NCBI GenBank assembly: GCA_021413675.1
Contig: JAIOQA010000087.1
Coordinates: 1-38,682, forward strand
Source of the DNA: Deltaproteobacteria bacterium
Lineage (GTDB): Bacteria > Myxococcota_A > Polyangia > Haliangiales > Haliangiaceae
Reading direction: 5' to 3'
DNA length: 38,682 bases
The notes below the pieces were generated by a model, which was not told where the DNA came from, did no database searches, and worked only from the letters and a program-made list of their open reading frames with translations. Below, piece after piece: positions 14,459-23,143 of the stretch. The position numbers and the translations under genes are program-made. Numbering within the stretch: position 1 is the stretch's first letter; every line of letters begins with the position of its first letter.

Positions 14459-15637
14459 GTGATCAGCCCCGTCTATGGAAGAACCAGCGAGCTCGTGGCG
14501 AAGACCCGCGCCGTCGCGCAGGAGGTCGCTGCGAAGCATGCGGCCGACGTCGACGCCAAGTCTCGCTTCCCGCACGAGACCTTCGAAGCCCTGCGTCAGG
14601 CCCGGGTCCTGTCGGCCGCCGTGCCGAAGGAGTTCGGTGGCCACGGCGCCAACATGCAGGAGCTGACCGAGCAATGCGCCGCGCTCGCGCAGGGCTGCGG
14701 CGCGAGCGGCATGATCCTCGCGATGCACCACATCCAGGTGGCGTGCATCGCGCGCCACGGCGCGGGCGATCCGTACTTCGCGAAGTACCTCACCGAGTGC
14801 GTCGAGAAGCAGCTGCTGATCGCCTCGATCACGTCGGAGGTCGGCGTCTGGGGCGACACCCGCTCGAGCATCTGCGCGGTCGAGCGCGATGGCGCGCGCT
14901 ACAAGCTCGAGAAGGACGCGACCACGGTCTCGTACGGCGAGCACGCCGACGATCTGCTGGTGACCTGTCGCCGCAACGCCGACGCGCCGCAGTCCGATCA
15001 GATCCTCGTGCTCGTCCGGAAGCCGGACCGCACGCTGACCCAGACCACGACCTGGGACACGCTCGGCATGCGCGGCACGTGCAGCCCGGGCTTCAAGATG
15101 GTCGCGTCGGGCCCGATCGAGCAGATCCTGCCGGGCTCGTTCGCCGACGCCTCGGCCCAGACGATGGTCTCGTACTCGCACATCATGTGGTCGGGCGTGT
15201 GGCTCGGCATCGCGCTCGACGCGATCAGCAAGGCCTCGGCCTACGTCCGCGCCGAGGCCCGCAAGAAGCCCGGCGTGGTGCCGACCTCGGCGCACCGCCT
15301 CGCCGAGGCCATGGTCAAGGTCCAGGAGATGCGCTCGAACACCGCAGGTCAGGCCTCGGAGTTCGATGCGATCATGGCGATGCCCGGCGGCATGGACGAG
15401 CTGCTCACGATGGGCTGGGCGCTCAAGATGAACAACATCAAGGTGGGGTCGTCGGAGATGGCGCCGCGCATCGTCCACGATGCGCTGCAGATCGTCGGCA
15501 TCGGCGGCTACAAGAACGACGGCAAGTTCTCGGTCGGCCGCAACTACCGCGACTCGCTGTCGGCGGCCCTCATGATCTCCAACGAGCGCATCCTCGCGAA
15601 GACCGCGTCGATGCTCCTGGTCTACAAGGACGAGTAG
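14459..15637 (+). CDS. Acyl-CoA dehydrogenase-family flavoprotein
   Basis: 392 aa from GTG 14459 (an ATG at 14423 is in frame but upstream of the -10 box). It has the ACAD layout: an N-terminal helical domain (FEALRQARVLSAAVPKEFGGHG), a beta domain with ITSEVGVWGDTRSS and the DTLGMRGTCSPGF strand, and a C-terminal helical domain ending LQIVGIGGYKNDGKFSVGRNYRDSLSAALMISNERILAKTASMLL. In this operon the likely substrate is an aminoacyl group on the carrier protein at 18652, not a CoA ester; FAD-dependent alpha,beta- or C-N oxidation are possible. It is the first gene of the operon, 2 nt before the ligase start. Confidence 0.88.
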   Translation: MISPVYGRTSELVAKTRAVAQEVAAKHAADVDAKSRFPHETFEALRQARVLSAAVPKEFGGHGANMQELTEQCAALAQGCGASGMILAMHHIQVACIARHGAGDPYFAKYLTECVEKQLLIASITSEVGVWGDTRSSICAVERDGARYKLEKDATTVSYGEHADDLLVTCRRNADAPQSDQILVLVRKPDRTLTQTTTWDTLGMRGTCSPGFKMVASGPIEQILPGSFADASAQTMVSYSHIMWSGVWLGIALDAISKASAYVRAEARKKPGVVPTSAHRLAEAMVKVQEMRSNTAGQASEFDAIMAMPGGMDELLTMGWALKMNNIKVGSSEMAPRIVHDALQIVGIGGYKNDGKFSVGRNYRDSLSAALMISNERILAKTASMLLVYKDE

Positions 15638-15639
15638 CG

Positions 15640-16554
15640 ATGTCGACGACTGCGTACGAAGCCAAGGCGTTCCACGACGGCCTGGTGGCCGCCGGTCACA
15701 TCATCCCGAGCGGCGTGCTGGGCGTCTTCGGGCGCGGCCCGGTGTTCGAGGATGTCCTCGATCGCCTCAACGACGCGATCACCAAGATCGCGTCGAACGA
15801 CGGCGCGACCACCTGCATGTTCCCGCCGGTGATCCCGCGCAAGATCCTCGAGGACGTCGACTACATGGACTCGTTCCCGCACCTCGCGGGCACGATCCAC
15901 AGCTTCTTCGGCAAGGGCGACAAGCAGGCCAAGGAGCTGCAGGCCCTGATGAAGAGCGGCGAGCCGTGGGCCCACCTCATGGGCCTGACCGACGTCACGA
16001 TGAACCCGGCGGCCTGCTACCCGCTGTACCCGACGCTGCGGGGCGCGCTGCCCGACAACGGCAAGCTGGTGTCGTTCACCGGCTGGGTGTTCCGGCACGA
16101 GCCGTCGCTCGAGCCGACCCGCATGCAGTCGTTCCGCGTGCGCGAGTTCGTGCGCGCCGGTACGCCCGACATGGTCGTGGAGTGGCGCGATCAGTGGCTC
16201 GAGCGCGGCATGGCGCTCCTGTCGGATCTCGGCCTGCCCGCGAAGAGCGACGTCGCGGCCGACCCGTTCTTCGGGCGCGGCGGCAAGATGATGGCCGAGG
16301 GCCAGAAGGCGCAGAAGCTCAAGTTCGAGGTGCTCATCCCGGTGATCTCGGAGAGCGACCCGACGGCCTGCTGCTCGTTCAACTATCACCAGGACAAGTT
16401 CGGCGCCGCGTTCGACATCACGATCGGCGGCGAGACCGCGCACACCGCGTGCCTCGGCTTCGGCATGGAGCGCTGTGTGATGGCGCTGTTCCAGGAGCAC
16501 GGGTTCAATCCCGACAACTGGCCGACCAAGGTCCACGACAGGCTCTGGTCATGA
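15640..16554 (+). CDS. Amino acid:[carrier protein] ligase (class II seryl-tRNA synthetase homologue)
   Basis: 304 aa, a class II catalytic core with no tRNA-binding arm. Motif 2 is FRHEPSLEPTRMQSFRVREF (151-170) and motif 3 is GFGMER (273-278). C126 (MNPAACYPLY), E169 and C271 (HTACLGF) fit the Cys-Glu-Cys zinc site of the Bradyrhizobium Gly:CP ligase family. These enzymes adenylate a small amino acid and pass it to the phosphopantetheine of a dedicated carrier protein. That partner, plus AcpS, lies in the same operon. Amino-acid specificity cannot be read, though glycine or alanine are usual. It starts 2 nt after the ACAD stop. Confidence 0.93.
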   Translation: MSTTAYEAKAFHDGLVAAGHIIPSGVLGVFGRGPVFEDVLDRLNDAITKIASNDGATTCMFPPVIPRKILEDVDYMDSFPHLAGTIHSFFGKGDKQAKELQALMKSGEPWAHLMGLTDVTMNPAACYPLYPTLRGALPDNGKLVSFTGWVFRHEPSLEPTRMQSFRVREFVRAGTPDMVVEWRDQWLERGMALLSDLGLPAKSDVAADPFFGRGGKMMAEGQKAQKLKFEVLIPVISESDPTACCSFNYHQDKFGAAFDITIGGETAHTACLGFGMERCVMALFQEHGFNPDNWPTKVHDRLWS

Positions 16555-16576
16555 GGCGAGCATGCGAGCCGGCTCT

Positions 16577-16613
16577 GGATCCGGAGGAGATCCGGCCCCG
16601 CGTCCTCGCGGGG
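16577..16613 (+). promoter_or_regulatory. Two intercistronic hairpins masking a ribosome-binding site
   Basis: A small stem GGATC-N7-GATCC (16577-16593) is followed by a perfect 7-bp stem CCCCGCG-TCCT-CGCGGGG (16596-16613). The second stem's right arm runs into the GGGGAGG that serves the GTG at 16625. This 70-nt gap is the only sizeable one in an otherwise overlapping operon, so it may tune translation or processing between genes 2 and 3. Confidence 0.4.
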
Positions 16614-16624
16614 GAGGATCGATC

Positions 16625-17608
16625 GTGACCCGGGTCAAGGTCCTCGACATCGACCCCGCGAGCTACCAGCGCCACGGCCTCCACGCCGAGGATCGGCTCT
16701 GGGTCGAGAAGAACTGCTACGTCGACATCTGGCTGGAGCTGATCCACGCGCTCGGCGGCGAGCCGCGCGCGGTCCTGCCGTTCGCGGTCGCGATCGACTT
16801 CGATGGCGGCCAGTTCACGTTCTACAAGCCGCCGCATGACGAGCTGCGCGACCTGTACGGCGTCGACGTCCAGGAGATGAACGTCTGGAAGCCGCTGGTC
16901 GAGCACGCCCAGGAGCTGCTCGGCGCTGGCCGGATGATCTCGACCGAGGCGGACGCGTTCTTCTTGCCCGACACCGCGGGCACGGACTACCAGCGCAACC
17001 ACGTCAAGACGACGATCGTGCTCAACGATCTCGATGTCGAGGCGCGGCGCCTGGGCTACTTCCACAACGCCGCCTACCACTGGATGGAGGGCGAGGACTT
17101 CGTCCGCACCTTCCGGATCGGGGTGGAGCGCGATCCGACCTTCATGCCGCTGTTCGCGGAGTCGGTGCGGATCGATCGCCTGGTCGTGCGGCCCGAGGCC
17201 GAGCTGGTCGGCAAGTCGCGCGCGCTGTGGAAACGCCACCTCGGTCGCCGCCCGGCGACCAACCCGATCGAGCGGTTCGGCGCGCGGTTCCAGGCCGACC
17301 TGCCGACGATGCAGGCGCGCGGGCTCGACTACTACCACGCGTTCGCGTTCGGCACCTTGCGCCAGCTCGGTTCGGCGTTCGAGCTGTGCGCCCAGAACCT
17401 GCGGTGGCTCGACGGCGCCGGCGTGACGGACCTCGCCGATGGCATCGCCGCGTTCGAGACCGTGTCGTCGACGGCGAAGACCTTCATCCTCAAGGCGGCG
17501 CGCGCGGTCAACGCCAAGCGCGCGCTCGACGCGGCGCCGGTGTTCGCCGAGATGGCGGCGGCCTGGCAGCGCGGCGTCGACGTCGCGATCGCGCAGTTCG
17601 GCGAGTGA
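16625..17608 (+). CDS. DUF1839 family protein, BtrH-like putative aminoacyl transferase
   Basis: 327 aa from GTG 16625, preceded by GGGGAGG with 7-nt spacing (an ATG at 16562 is in frame but has no such site). The N-terminal half shows a papain-like arrangement as in BtrH: Cys31 in EKNCYVDIWLELIHALG, Asp110 in STEADAFFLPD, His126 in YQRNHVKTTI. BtrH moves an acyl group from an acyl carrier protein to an aminoglycoside amine. DUF1839 genes accompany amino acid:[carrier protein] ligases in other bacteria. The best guess is transfer of the amino acid, or its oxidised form, from the carrier protein to an acceptor. Function unproven. Confidence 0.75.
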   Translation: MTRVKVLDIDPASYQRHGLHAEDRLWVEKNCYVDIWLELIHALGGEPRAVLPFAVAIDFDGGQFTFYKPPHDELRDLYGVDVQEMNVWKPLVEHAQELLGAGRMISTEADAFFLPDTAGTDYQRNHVKTTIVLNDLDVEARRLGYFHNAAYHWMEGEDFVRTFRIGVERDPTFMPLFAESVRIDRLVVRPEAELVGKSRALWKRHLGRRPATNPIERFGARFQADLPTMQARGLDYYHAFAFGTLRQLGSAFELCAQNLRWLDGAGVTDLADGIAAFETVSSTAKTFILKAARAVNAKRALDAAPVFAEMAAAWQRGVDVAIAQFGE

Positions 17609-17645
17609 CGCGCGCCTGATGACGATGACGACGGAGCACGGATCG

Positions 17646-18269
17646 ATGGACCTGGCGCCGGGATTTCGCGACGCGACCGTCGCGCTCGAGCCGATCGCGC
17701 TCGAGCACGTCGACGCGCTGTGCGCGGCGGCGGTCGATCGATCCACCTTCGGCCTGGCGCCGGTGCCGCGCGATCGCGCGGAGACGGTGGCCTACGTCGA
17801 GCGCGCGATCGCCGATCGCGCGGGGCGGCGGGCCGTGCCGTACGCGGTGCGATCGATCGCCAGCGGGCAGATCGTCGGCTCGCTGCGCTTCATGAGCCTC
17901 GAGTGGTGGAGCTGGCCGCCGGGCCCGACGCCCGCCGGCGAGCCGCGCGACCCGGCGACCACGCCCCCGGATGTCGCCGAGATCGGCCACGCCTGGCTCG
18001 CGCCATCGGCGCAGCGCACCGCGATCAACACCGCGTGCTGCCGCCTGATGATGACCCACGCGTTCGAGGTGTGGCGGGTCCACCGGCTGGTGCTCAAGAC
18101 CGACGCGCGCAACCAGCGCTCGCGCGACGCGATCACCCGGCTCGGCGGCCACTTCGAGGGCATCCTGCGCGCGCACCTGCCGGCGGCCGACGGCGTCATC
18201 CGCGACACCGCGATGTTCTCGATCGTGCCGGGCGAGTGGCCGGCGATCAAGGCGCGGATCAATTCATGA
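17646..18269 (+). CDS. GNAT-family (RimJ/RimL-type) N-acetyltransferase
   Basis: 207 aa from ATG 17646 with GGAG 9 nt before; in-frame ATGs at 17619 and 17625 lack a clear site. It has the RimJ-like order: ALEPIALEHVDAL at the start, IVGSLRF beta strand, then HAWLAPSAQRTAINTACCRLMMTHAFE in place of the acetyl-CoA P-loop, and VLKTDARNQRSRDAITRLGG-HFEGILRAHL near the end, typical of protein or amine N-acetyltransferases. Its stop overlaps the AcpS start (ATGA). In this operon it may acylate the amine of the product, with CoA or carrier-bound donors. Confidence 0.82.
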   Translation: MDLAPGFRDATVALEPIALEHVDALCAAAVDRSTFGLAPVPRDRAETVAYVERAIADRAGRRAVPYAVRSIASGQIVGSLRFMSLEWWSWPPGPTPAGEPRDPATTPPDVAEIGHAWLAPSAQRTAINTACCRLMMTHAFEVWRVHRLVLKTDARNQRSRDAITRLGGHFEGILRAHLPAADGVIRDTAMFSIVPGEWPAIKARINS

Positions 18270-18655
18270 GCGGGTTGCGCGTCGGCATCGATCTCGTGCA
18301 GCTGTCGCGCGTCGCCGAGTCGCTCGCGACCTTCGGGGACCGCTTCCTGACCCGCGTCTTCACGCCCGACGAGGTCGCCTACGCGACCGCCGCGCCGTCG
18401 GAGACCGTGTCGCGCCTGGCCGCGCGCCTCGCTGCGAAAGAGGCGGCGAAGAAGGCGCTGTCGACCGAGGGCATCGGCTGGCGCGACATCGAGGTGCGCC
18501 GCGCGCCGTCGGGCGCGCCGTCCTTGCGCCTCCACGGTGCCGCCGCTGCCGCGGCGCCCGATTCGGATCTCGCGGTGAGCCTGAGCCACGAAGGCGACTA
18601 CGCCACCGCTGTGGTAGTGATGCACCTCCGACCAGCCCCGAGCCCAACGCCATGA
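18266..18655 (+). CDS. Holo-[acyl-carrier-protein] synthase-type phosphopantetheinyl transferase
   Basis: 129 aa, the length of AcpS. The magnesium-binding residues are D9 in VGIDLVQLSRV and E59 in AAKEAAKKAL; the C-terminus has the VSLSHEGDYATAVVV strand. AcpS attaches phosphopantetheine to a carrier-protein Ser. It overlaps both neighbours by 4 bp (ATGA) and lies directly before the carrier protein gene, so it probably serves that protein. Whether the genome has another AcpS cannot be told. A housekeeping role is possible but less likely here. Confidence 0.9.
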   Translation: MSGLRVGIDLVQLSRVAESLATFGDRFLTRVFTPDEVAYATAAPSETVSRLAARLAAKEAAKKALSTEGIGWRDIEVRRAPSGAPSLRLHGAAAAAAPDSDLAVSLSHEGDYATAVVVMHLRPAPSPTP

Positions 18656-18894
18656 CCGACAAGATCCGCAACATCCTCAAGGACCACGGCCGCCTCAGCA
18701 AGGACGCGATGACGATCGCGGACGACGCCGACCTCTACCAGGCCGGCCTCACCTCGCACGCCAGCGTCAACGTCATGCTCGCGCTCGAGGGCGAGTTCGA
18801 GGTCGAGTTCCCCGATCACATGCTCAAGCGCAGCGTGTTCGAGAGCATCGCGGCGATGCGCACCGCGCTGACCGAACTGACCGCGTCCGCCTGA
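18652..18894 (+). CDS. Acyl carrier protein dedicated to the amino acid:[CP] ligase
   Basis: 80 aa. The phosphopantetheine Ser is S35 in YQAGLTSHASVNVMLALE. The T-S-H motif replaces the usual D-S-L and resembles the carrier proteins used by aminoacyl:CP ligases. Downstream helix FEVEFPDHMLKRSVFESIAAM is standard. It overlaps the AcpS stop and lies 2 nt before the next gene. It would hold the amino acid while the dehydrogenase and transferases act on it. Confidence 0.92.
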   Translation: MTDKIRNILKDHGRLSKDAMTIADDADLYQAGLTSHASVNVMLALEGEFEVEFPDHMLKRSVFESIAAMRTALTELTASA

Positions 18895-18896
18895 TC

Positions 18897-21398
18897 ATGA
18901 CTCGCGGCCGGATCCGCGCGGTCTCGGGCCACGCCCGGTTCGCGATCGAGGGCTGGCAGCTCCGCGCCGCGGCGCCCGGTTCGATCACCGAGCCGTCGGC
19001 GCTGCCCGCCGATGGCTGGCTGCCGGCCCAGGTGCCGGGCACCGCCGCGAGCGCGCTGCGCGCCGCGGGCGCGTGGAGCCTCGACGGTCCGGCGCGCCGG
19101 TTCGACGCCGAGGACTGGTGGTGGCGCGCATCCATCGCGCTGCCCGACGGTCCGGGGCGCGACGTGCTGTGCCTCGGTGGCCTCGCCACCCTGGCCGACG
19201 TCTGGATCGACGGCGCGCACGTGCTGGCGTCGACCGACATGTTCCTGGCGCACGAGGTCGCGCTGCCGGCGGGTGCGCGCGAGATCGCGATCCGCTGCCG
19301 GTCGATCGATCCGACGCTCGCGGCCAAGCGCCCGCGCCCGCGCTGGCGTGCGCCGATGATCGAACACCAGCAGCTGCGCGCGATCCGCACCACGCTGCTC
19401 GGCCGCACGCCCGGCTGGTCGCCGCCGGCGGCCGCGGTCGGCCCGTGGCGCGGCGTGTGGATCGAGCGCCGCGCTGGCGTCGAGGTCCACGACCTGCGAC
19501 TGCACGCGACGGTGATCGGCGACGACGGGCGGCTCGCGGTCGACGCGGCGATCGACGGCGTCGATCGCGATGCCGGCACCGCAGCGCTGATCCTGCGCCG
19601 CGGCGACGACACCTGGCGCGCGCCGCTCGCGCTCGCCGACGGCCGCCTCTTCGGTGCGCTCGGGATCCCCGAGGTCCAGCGCTGGTGGCCGCACACCCAC
19701 GGCGAGCCCGCCTGCTACGAGGCCTCGATCGTCGTCGACGACGCGACGATCGACCTCGGTCCGGTCGGCTTCCGCACGATCGCGGTCGATCGCACCGACG
19801 ACGACTTCGCGATCATCGTCAACGGCGCGCGGATCTTCGCGCGCGGCGCGTGCTGGACGCCGATCGATCCGGTGACGCTCGCGCACACGCCCGAGGCGCT
19901 GGCCCGCGCATTCGACCAGGTCTCTACCGCGGGCATGAACATGCTGCGGGTCGGCGGCACGATGGTCTACGAGGACGACGCGTTCCTCGACGCGTGCGAT
20001 CGCCGCGGCATCTTGCTCTGGCACGAGCTGATGTTCGCGAACATGGACTACCCGGAGGATCCGGCGTTCCTCGCGCTCGTCGAGGCCGAGGTCGCGCAGG
20101 CGCTCGCGCGGGTCGCGGCCCGGCCGTGCCTCGCGGTGGTCTGCGGCAACAGCGAGGGCGAGCAGCAGGCCGCGATGTGGGGCGCGCCGACCAACTTCTG
20201 GGCGCCGCCGCTCTTCCACGCGCACATCCCGCGCTGGGTCGCGACCCACGCGCCCGGCGTCCCGTACTGGCCATCGTCGGCGCACGGCGGCGCGTTCCCG
20301 CACCAGCCGAACGCCGGCACCAGCTCGTACTACGGCGTCGGCGCGTACCTGCGCCCGCTCGACGACGCGCGCCGCTCCGACGTGCGCTTCGCGTCGGAGT
20401 GCCTGGCGTTCGCCAACGTGCCCGGCGAGGCGGGCCTGCCCGGTGGCCCGTCGGCCAAGGTCCACAGCCCGCTGTGGAAGGCGCGCACGCCGCGCGACCT
20501 CGGCGCCGGCTGGGATTTCGACGACGTCCGCGATCACTACGTCGGTCGCCTGTTCGGCGTCGACCCGGTGGCGCTGCGCTACGCCGATCACGAGCGCTAC
20601 CTCGCGCTCGGACGCCTCGCGACCGGCGAGGTCATGGCGCAGACCTTCGCCGAGTGGCGGCGCGCGCGCTCGCGCTGCCGCGGCGGCCTGGTGTGGTTCC
20701 TGCGCGATCTGTGGCCGGGCGCGGGCTGGGGCCTGATCGAGGCGGGCGGGGCGCCCAAGGCGGCGTGGTTCTTCCTGCGCCGCGCGCTCCAGCCGGTCGC
20801 GGTGGCGATCTCCGACGAGGGCACCAGCGGCCTCGCGATCCACGTCGTCAACGATCGCGGCACGCCGCTCGCCGCCGAGCTCGAGCTGGGCGCGTGGCGC
20901 CACGGCGCCTCGGTCGCGCGCGCGACCCGGTCGATCACCGTGCCGGCGCACGGCGCGATCGAGCTCCCGGCGGTCGCGCTCCTCGACGGCTTCATGGACC
21001 TGTCGTGGGCGTATCGCTTCGGGCCGCCGACCGCCGAGCTGGTCGTCACCAGCCTGCGCGTCGACGGCCTGGTGATCGCCGAGGCCTTCCACCATCCAAC
21101 CGGGTTGCCCGCGCAGCGCGAGCACGACCTCGGCGTCACCGCGGTCGCGACCCCGGTCCCCGATGGCGCGATGCTCGCGATCAGCGCGACCCGCTTCGCC
21201 TACGCGGTGCAGATCGCGGTCGAGGGCCACGATCCCGACGACGACTTCGTGCACGTCGCGCCCGGCGCGACCCGGATCGTGCACCTGCGCCGACGGCCGG
21301 GCGCCGCGGCCGCGCTGCGCGGCACCGTCCAGCCGCACAACACCCACGTCACCACCAAGCTGTCCGTGCTCGCACCTTCATCGGAGACGTCCTCGTGA
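18897..21398 (+). CDS. Glycoside hydrolase family 2 (beta-mannosidase-like) enzyme
   Basis: 833 aa. Domains in order: jelly-roll sugar-binding (about 1-165), Ig-like (about 185-290), TIM barrel (about 295-590) and C-terminal beta domains. The acid/base position is E420 in CGNSEGEQ (GNNE/GNE in classical members) and the candidate nucleophile is E501 in FASECLAF (SEFG in classical members). No signal peptide is seen, so it is cytoplasmic. It starts 2 nt after the carrier protein stop and overlaps the next gene. A glycoside hydrolase inside an aminoacyl-CP operon is unexpected: it may trim a glycosylated intermediate or be reused as a transglycosidase. Confidence 0.82.
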   Translation: MTRGRIRAVSGHARFAIEGWQLRAAAPGSITEPSALPADGWLPAQVPGTAASALRAAGAWSLDGPARRFDAEDWWWRASIALPDGPGRDVLCLGGLATLADVWIDGAHVLASTDMFLAHEVALPAGAREIAIRCRSIDPTLAAKRPRPRWRAPMIEHQQLRAIRTTLLGRTPGWSPPAAAVGPWRGVWIERRAGVEVHDLRLHATVIGDDGRLAVDAAIDGVDRDAGTAALILRRGDDTWRAPLALADGRLFGALGIPEVQRWWPHTHGEPACYEASIVVDDATIDLGPVGFRTIAVDRTDDDFAIIVNGARIFARGACWTPIDPVTLAHTPEALARAFDQVSTAGMNMLRVGGTMVYEDDAFLDACDRRGILLWHELMFANMDYPEDPAFLALVEAEVAQALARVAARPCLAVVCGNSEGEQQAAMWGAPTNFWAPPLFHAHIPRWVATHAPGVPYWPSSAHGGAFPHQPNAGTSSYYGVGAYLRPLDDARRSDVRFASECLAFANVPGEAGLPGGPSAKVHSPLWKARTPRDLGAGWDFDDVRDHYVGRLFGVDPVALRYADHERYLALGRLATGEVMAQTFAEWRRARSRCRGGLVWFLRDLWPGAGWGLIEAGGAPKAAWFFLRRALQPVAVAISDEGTSGLAIHVVNDRGTPLAAELELGAWRHGASVARATRSITVPAHGAIELPAVALLDGFMDLSWAYRFGPPTAELVVTSLRVDGLVIAEAFHHPTGLPAQREHDLGVTAVATPVPDGAMLAISATRFAYAVQIAVEGHDPDDDFVHVAPGATRIVHLRRRPGAAAALRGTVQPHNTHVTTKLSVLAPSSETSS

Positions 21399-23143
21399 TC
21401 CCCGCCCGCGACCCTCGCTACTTCGGCCCCACCGATCGTCCGCTCTTCGGATGGATCCACCGGGCGCCCGCGCCGCCGCACCTCGGCCTGGTCGTGTGCA
21501 ACCCGTTCGGCTACGAGGCGGTGTGCGCGCACCGCAGCCTGCGCCACCTCGCCAAGCAGGCCGCCGACATCGGCGTGCCGGCGATCCGCTTCGACTACGA
21601 CGGCACCGGCGACTCCTGCGGCGACGCCCTCGAGCCCGCGCGAGTCGCGGCCTGGGTGGCGAGCATCCACGCCGCCGTCGACGAGCTGCGCAAGGCGACC
21701 GGCGTCGCGAAGGTCGTGATCGCCGGCGTGCGCCTCGGCGCGACGCTGGCCGCGACCGCCGCCGCGACCCGCAAGGACGTCGTCGGCGTGATCGCGATCG
21801 CGCCGGTCATCGCCGGCAAGCCGTATCTCCGCGAGCTGCGCGCGCTGCAGATGGCGGCGGGCTTCGGCGAGCCGCCCGCCGGGCAGGGGCTGCCGGCCGA
21901 CGTGGTCCAGGAGTCGCTCGGCTTCCCGATCACCGCCGAGACCCAGGCCGCGATGCAGGCGCTCGATCTGCTCAAGAGCGAGCGCCCGGCCGCGCAGATG
22001 CTCGTGATCGATCGCGACGACATGCCGGCGAACGACAAGTGGGTCGCGCGGCTGCGCGAGCAGGGCGCGACCGTGCAGCACGACCGGCTGCCCGGCTACG
22101 TCGAGATGATGCTCGACCCGCACAAGACCACGGTGCCCGAGCGCATGATCGATACAGTCACGGTCTGGCTCGAGGCGCGCGCCGCGTCCGAGCCCGCCGC
22201 TCACCACACCAATGTAGCCGGCCGGCACCAGGCGTTCCTCGGCAAGGTCGTCGAGTCGCCGCTCTACCTCGATCCCGATCACGGGCAGTTCGGCATCCTC
22301 ACCGAGCCCGCCGGTCCCGCGCCGCTGCGGCGCAAGGCGATCATCCTGCTCAACGCCGGCGCGGTCCACCACGTCGGGCCCAACCGGCTCTACGTCGAGC
22401 TCGCGCGCCGCTGGGCCGCGCTCGGCCACGCGGTGCTGCGCGTCGACATCGCGGGCATCGGCGACAGCAAGCCGCGCCCGGGGCGGCCCGAGAACATCGT
22501 CTACACCAAGGATGCCGTCGACGATGTCGCCGGCGCGGTCGCGGCAGTCGCGAAGCTGCCCGGCGTGGTCGAGGTCCACTCGGTGGGCCTGTGCAGCGGC
22601 GCCTACAACTCGATCAAGGCCGCGAGCCGCGGGCTGCGCCTGCGCAGCATCGTGCCGATCAACCCGCTGACCTTCACCTGGCACGATCCGATGCCGCTCG
22701 ACTACCCGGCCTTCAAGGTCGCGGGCGAGGCCAAGCGCTACCAGGAGGCGGCGTTCTCGGTCGCCAAGTGGAAGAAGCTCCTGCGCGGTGAGGTCAACGT
22801 GCAGGCGGTGGCGCAGGTCATGGCCCGCCGCGGCTACAGCCTCGCGCGCCACAAGGTGCGCGACCTCGCGCGCCTCGCGCGGCGGCCGTTCCCCGACGAC
22901 GTCGGCGCCGAGCTCGAGCAGATCGCGCGCGCCGGCGTGGGCATCCACTTCGTCTTCGCCGAGCGCGACCCGGGCCAGGAGCTCTTGCGGGTCGAGGGCG
23001 GCACCGCCGCCGCCAAGCTGATCGCGAAGGGCCAGATCGGCGTCGCGACGATCGACGGCCCCGATCACACGTTCACGCCGGTGTGGTCGCACGCCGCGCT
23101 GATCGATCGCCTCGGAGCGATCCTCGACGCGCCCGTGTCATGA
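21395..23143 (+). CDS. Fused double alpha/beta-hydrolase with non-canonical nucleophile elbows
   Basis: 582 aa from GTG 21395. Two complete alpha/beta-hydrolase units lie in one chain (about 1-265 and 281-582) joined by an Ala/His-rich linker. Each begins with the same feature: PFGYEAVCAHRSLRHLAKQAA and DYDGTGDS in the first, GAVHHVGPNRLYVELARRWA and DIAGIGDS in the second. The nucleophile elbow reads GVRLG (Arg113) in the first and GLCSG (Cys400) in the second, instead of GxSxG. Similar elbows occur in the two hydrolases linked to exosortase A clusters, which also sit with an ACP. The second unit could be Cys-dependent; the first may be inactive. Domain 2 retains a C-terminal DHTFTPVW His. 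Confidence 0.8.
   Translation: MIPARDPRYFGPTDRPLFGWIHRAPAPPHLGLVVCNPFGYEAVCAHRSLRHLAKQAADIGVPAIRFDYDGTGDSCGDALEPARVAAWVASIHAAVDELRKATGVAKVVIAGVRLGATLAATAAATRKDVVGVIAIAPVIAGKPYLRELRALQMAAGFGEPPAGQGLPADVVQESLGFPITAETQAAMQALDLLKSERPAAQMLVIDRDDMPANDKWVARLREQGATVQHDRLPGYVEMMLDPHKTTVPERMIDTVTVWLEARAASEPAAHHTNVAGRHQAFLGKVVESPLYLDPDHGQFGILTEPAGPAPLRRKAIILLNAGAVHHVGPNRLYVELARRWAALGHAVLRVDIAGIGDSKPRPGRPENIVYTKDAVDDVAGAVAAVAKLPGVVEVHSVGLCSGAYNSIKAASRGLRLRSIVPINPLTFTWHDPMPLDYPAFKVAGEAKRYQEAAFSVAKWKKLLRGEVNVQAVAQVMARRGYSLARHKVRDLARLARRPFPDDVGAELEQIARAGVGIHFVFAERDPGQELLRVEGGTAAAKLIAKGQIGVATIDGPDHTFTPVWSHAALIDRLGAILDAPVS

Noticed and set aside
18816..21347. 843-codon open frame on the reverse strand
   Set aside because: It is the antisense shadow of the GH2 gene; composition is Arg/Asp/Ala monotonous with no domain, as expected opposite GC-rich coding DNA.
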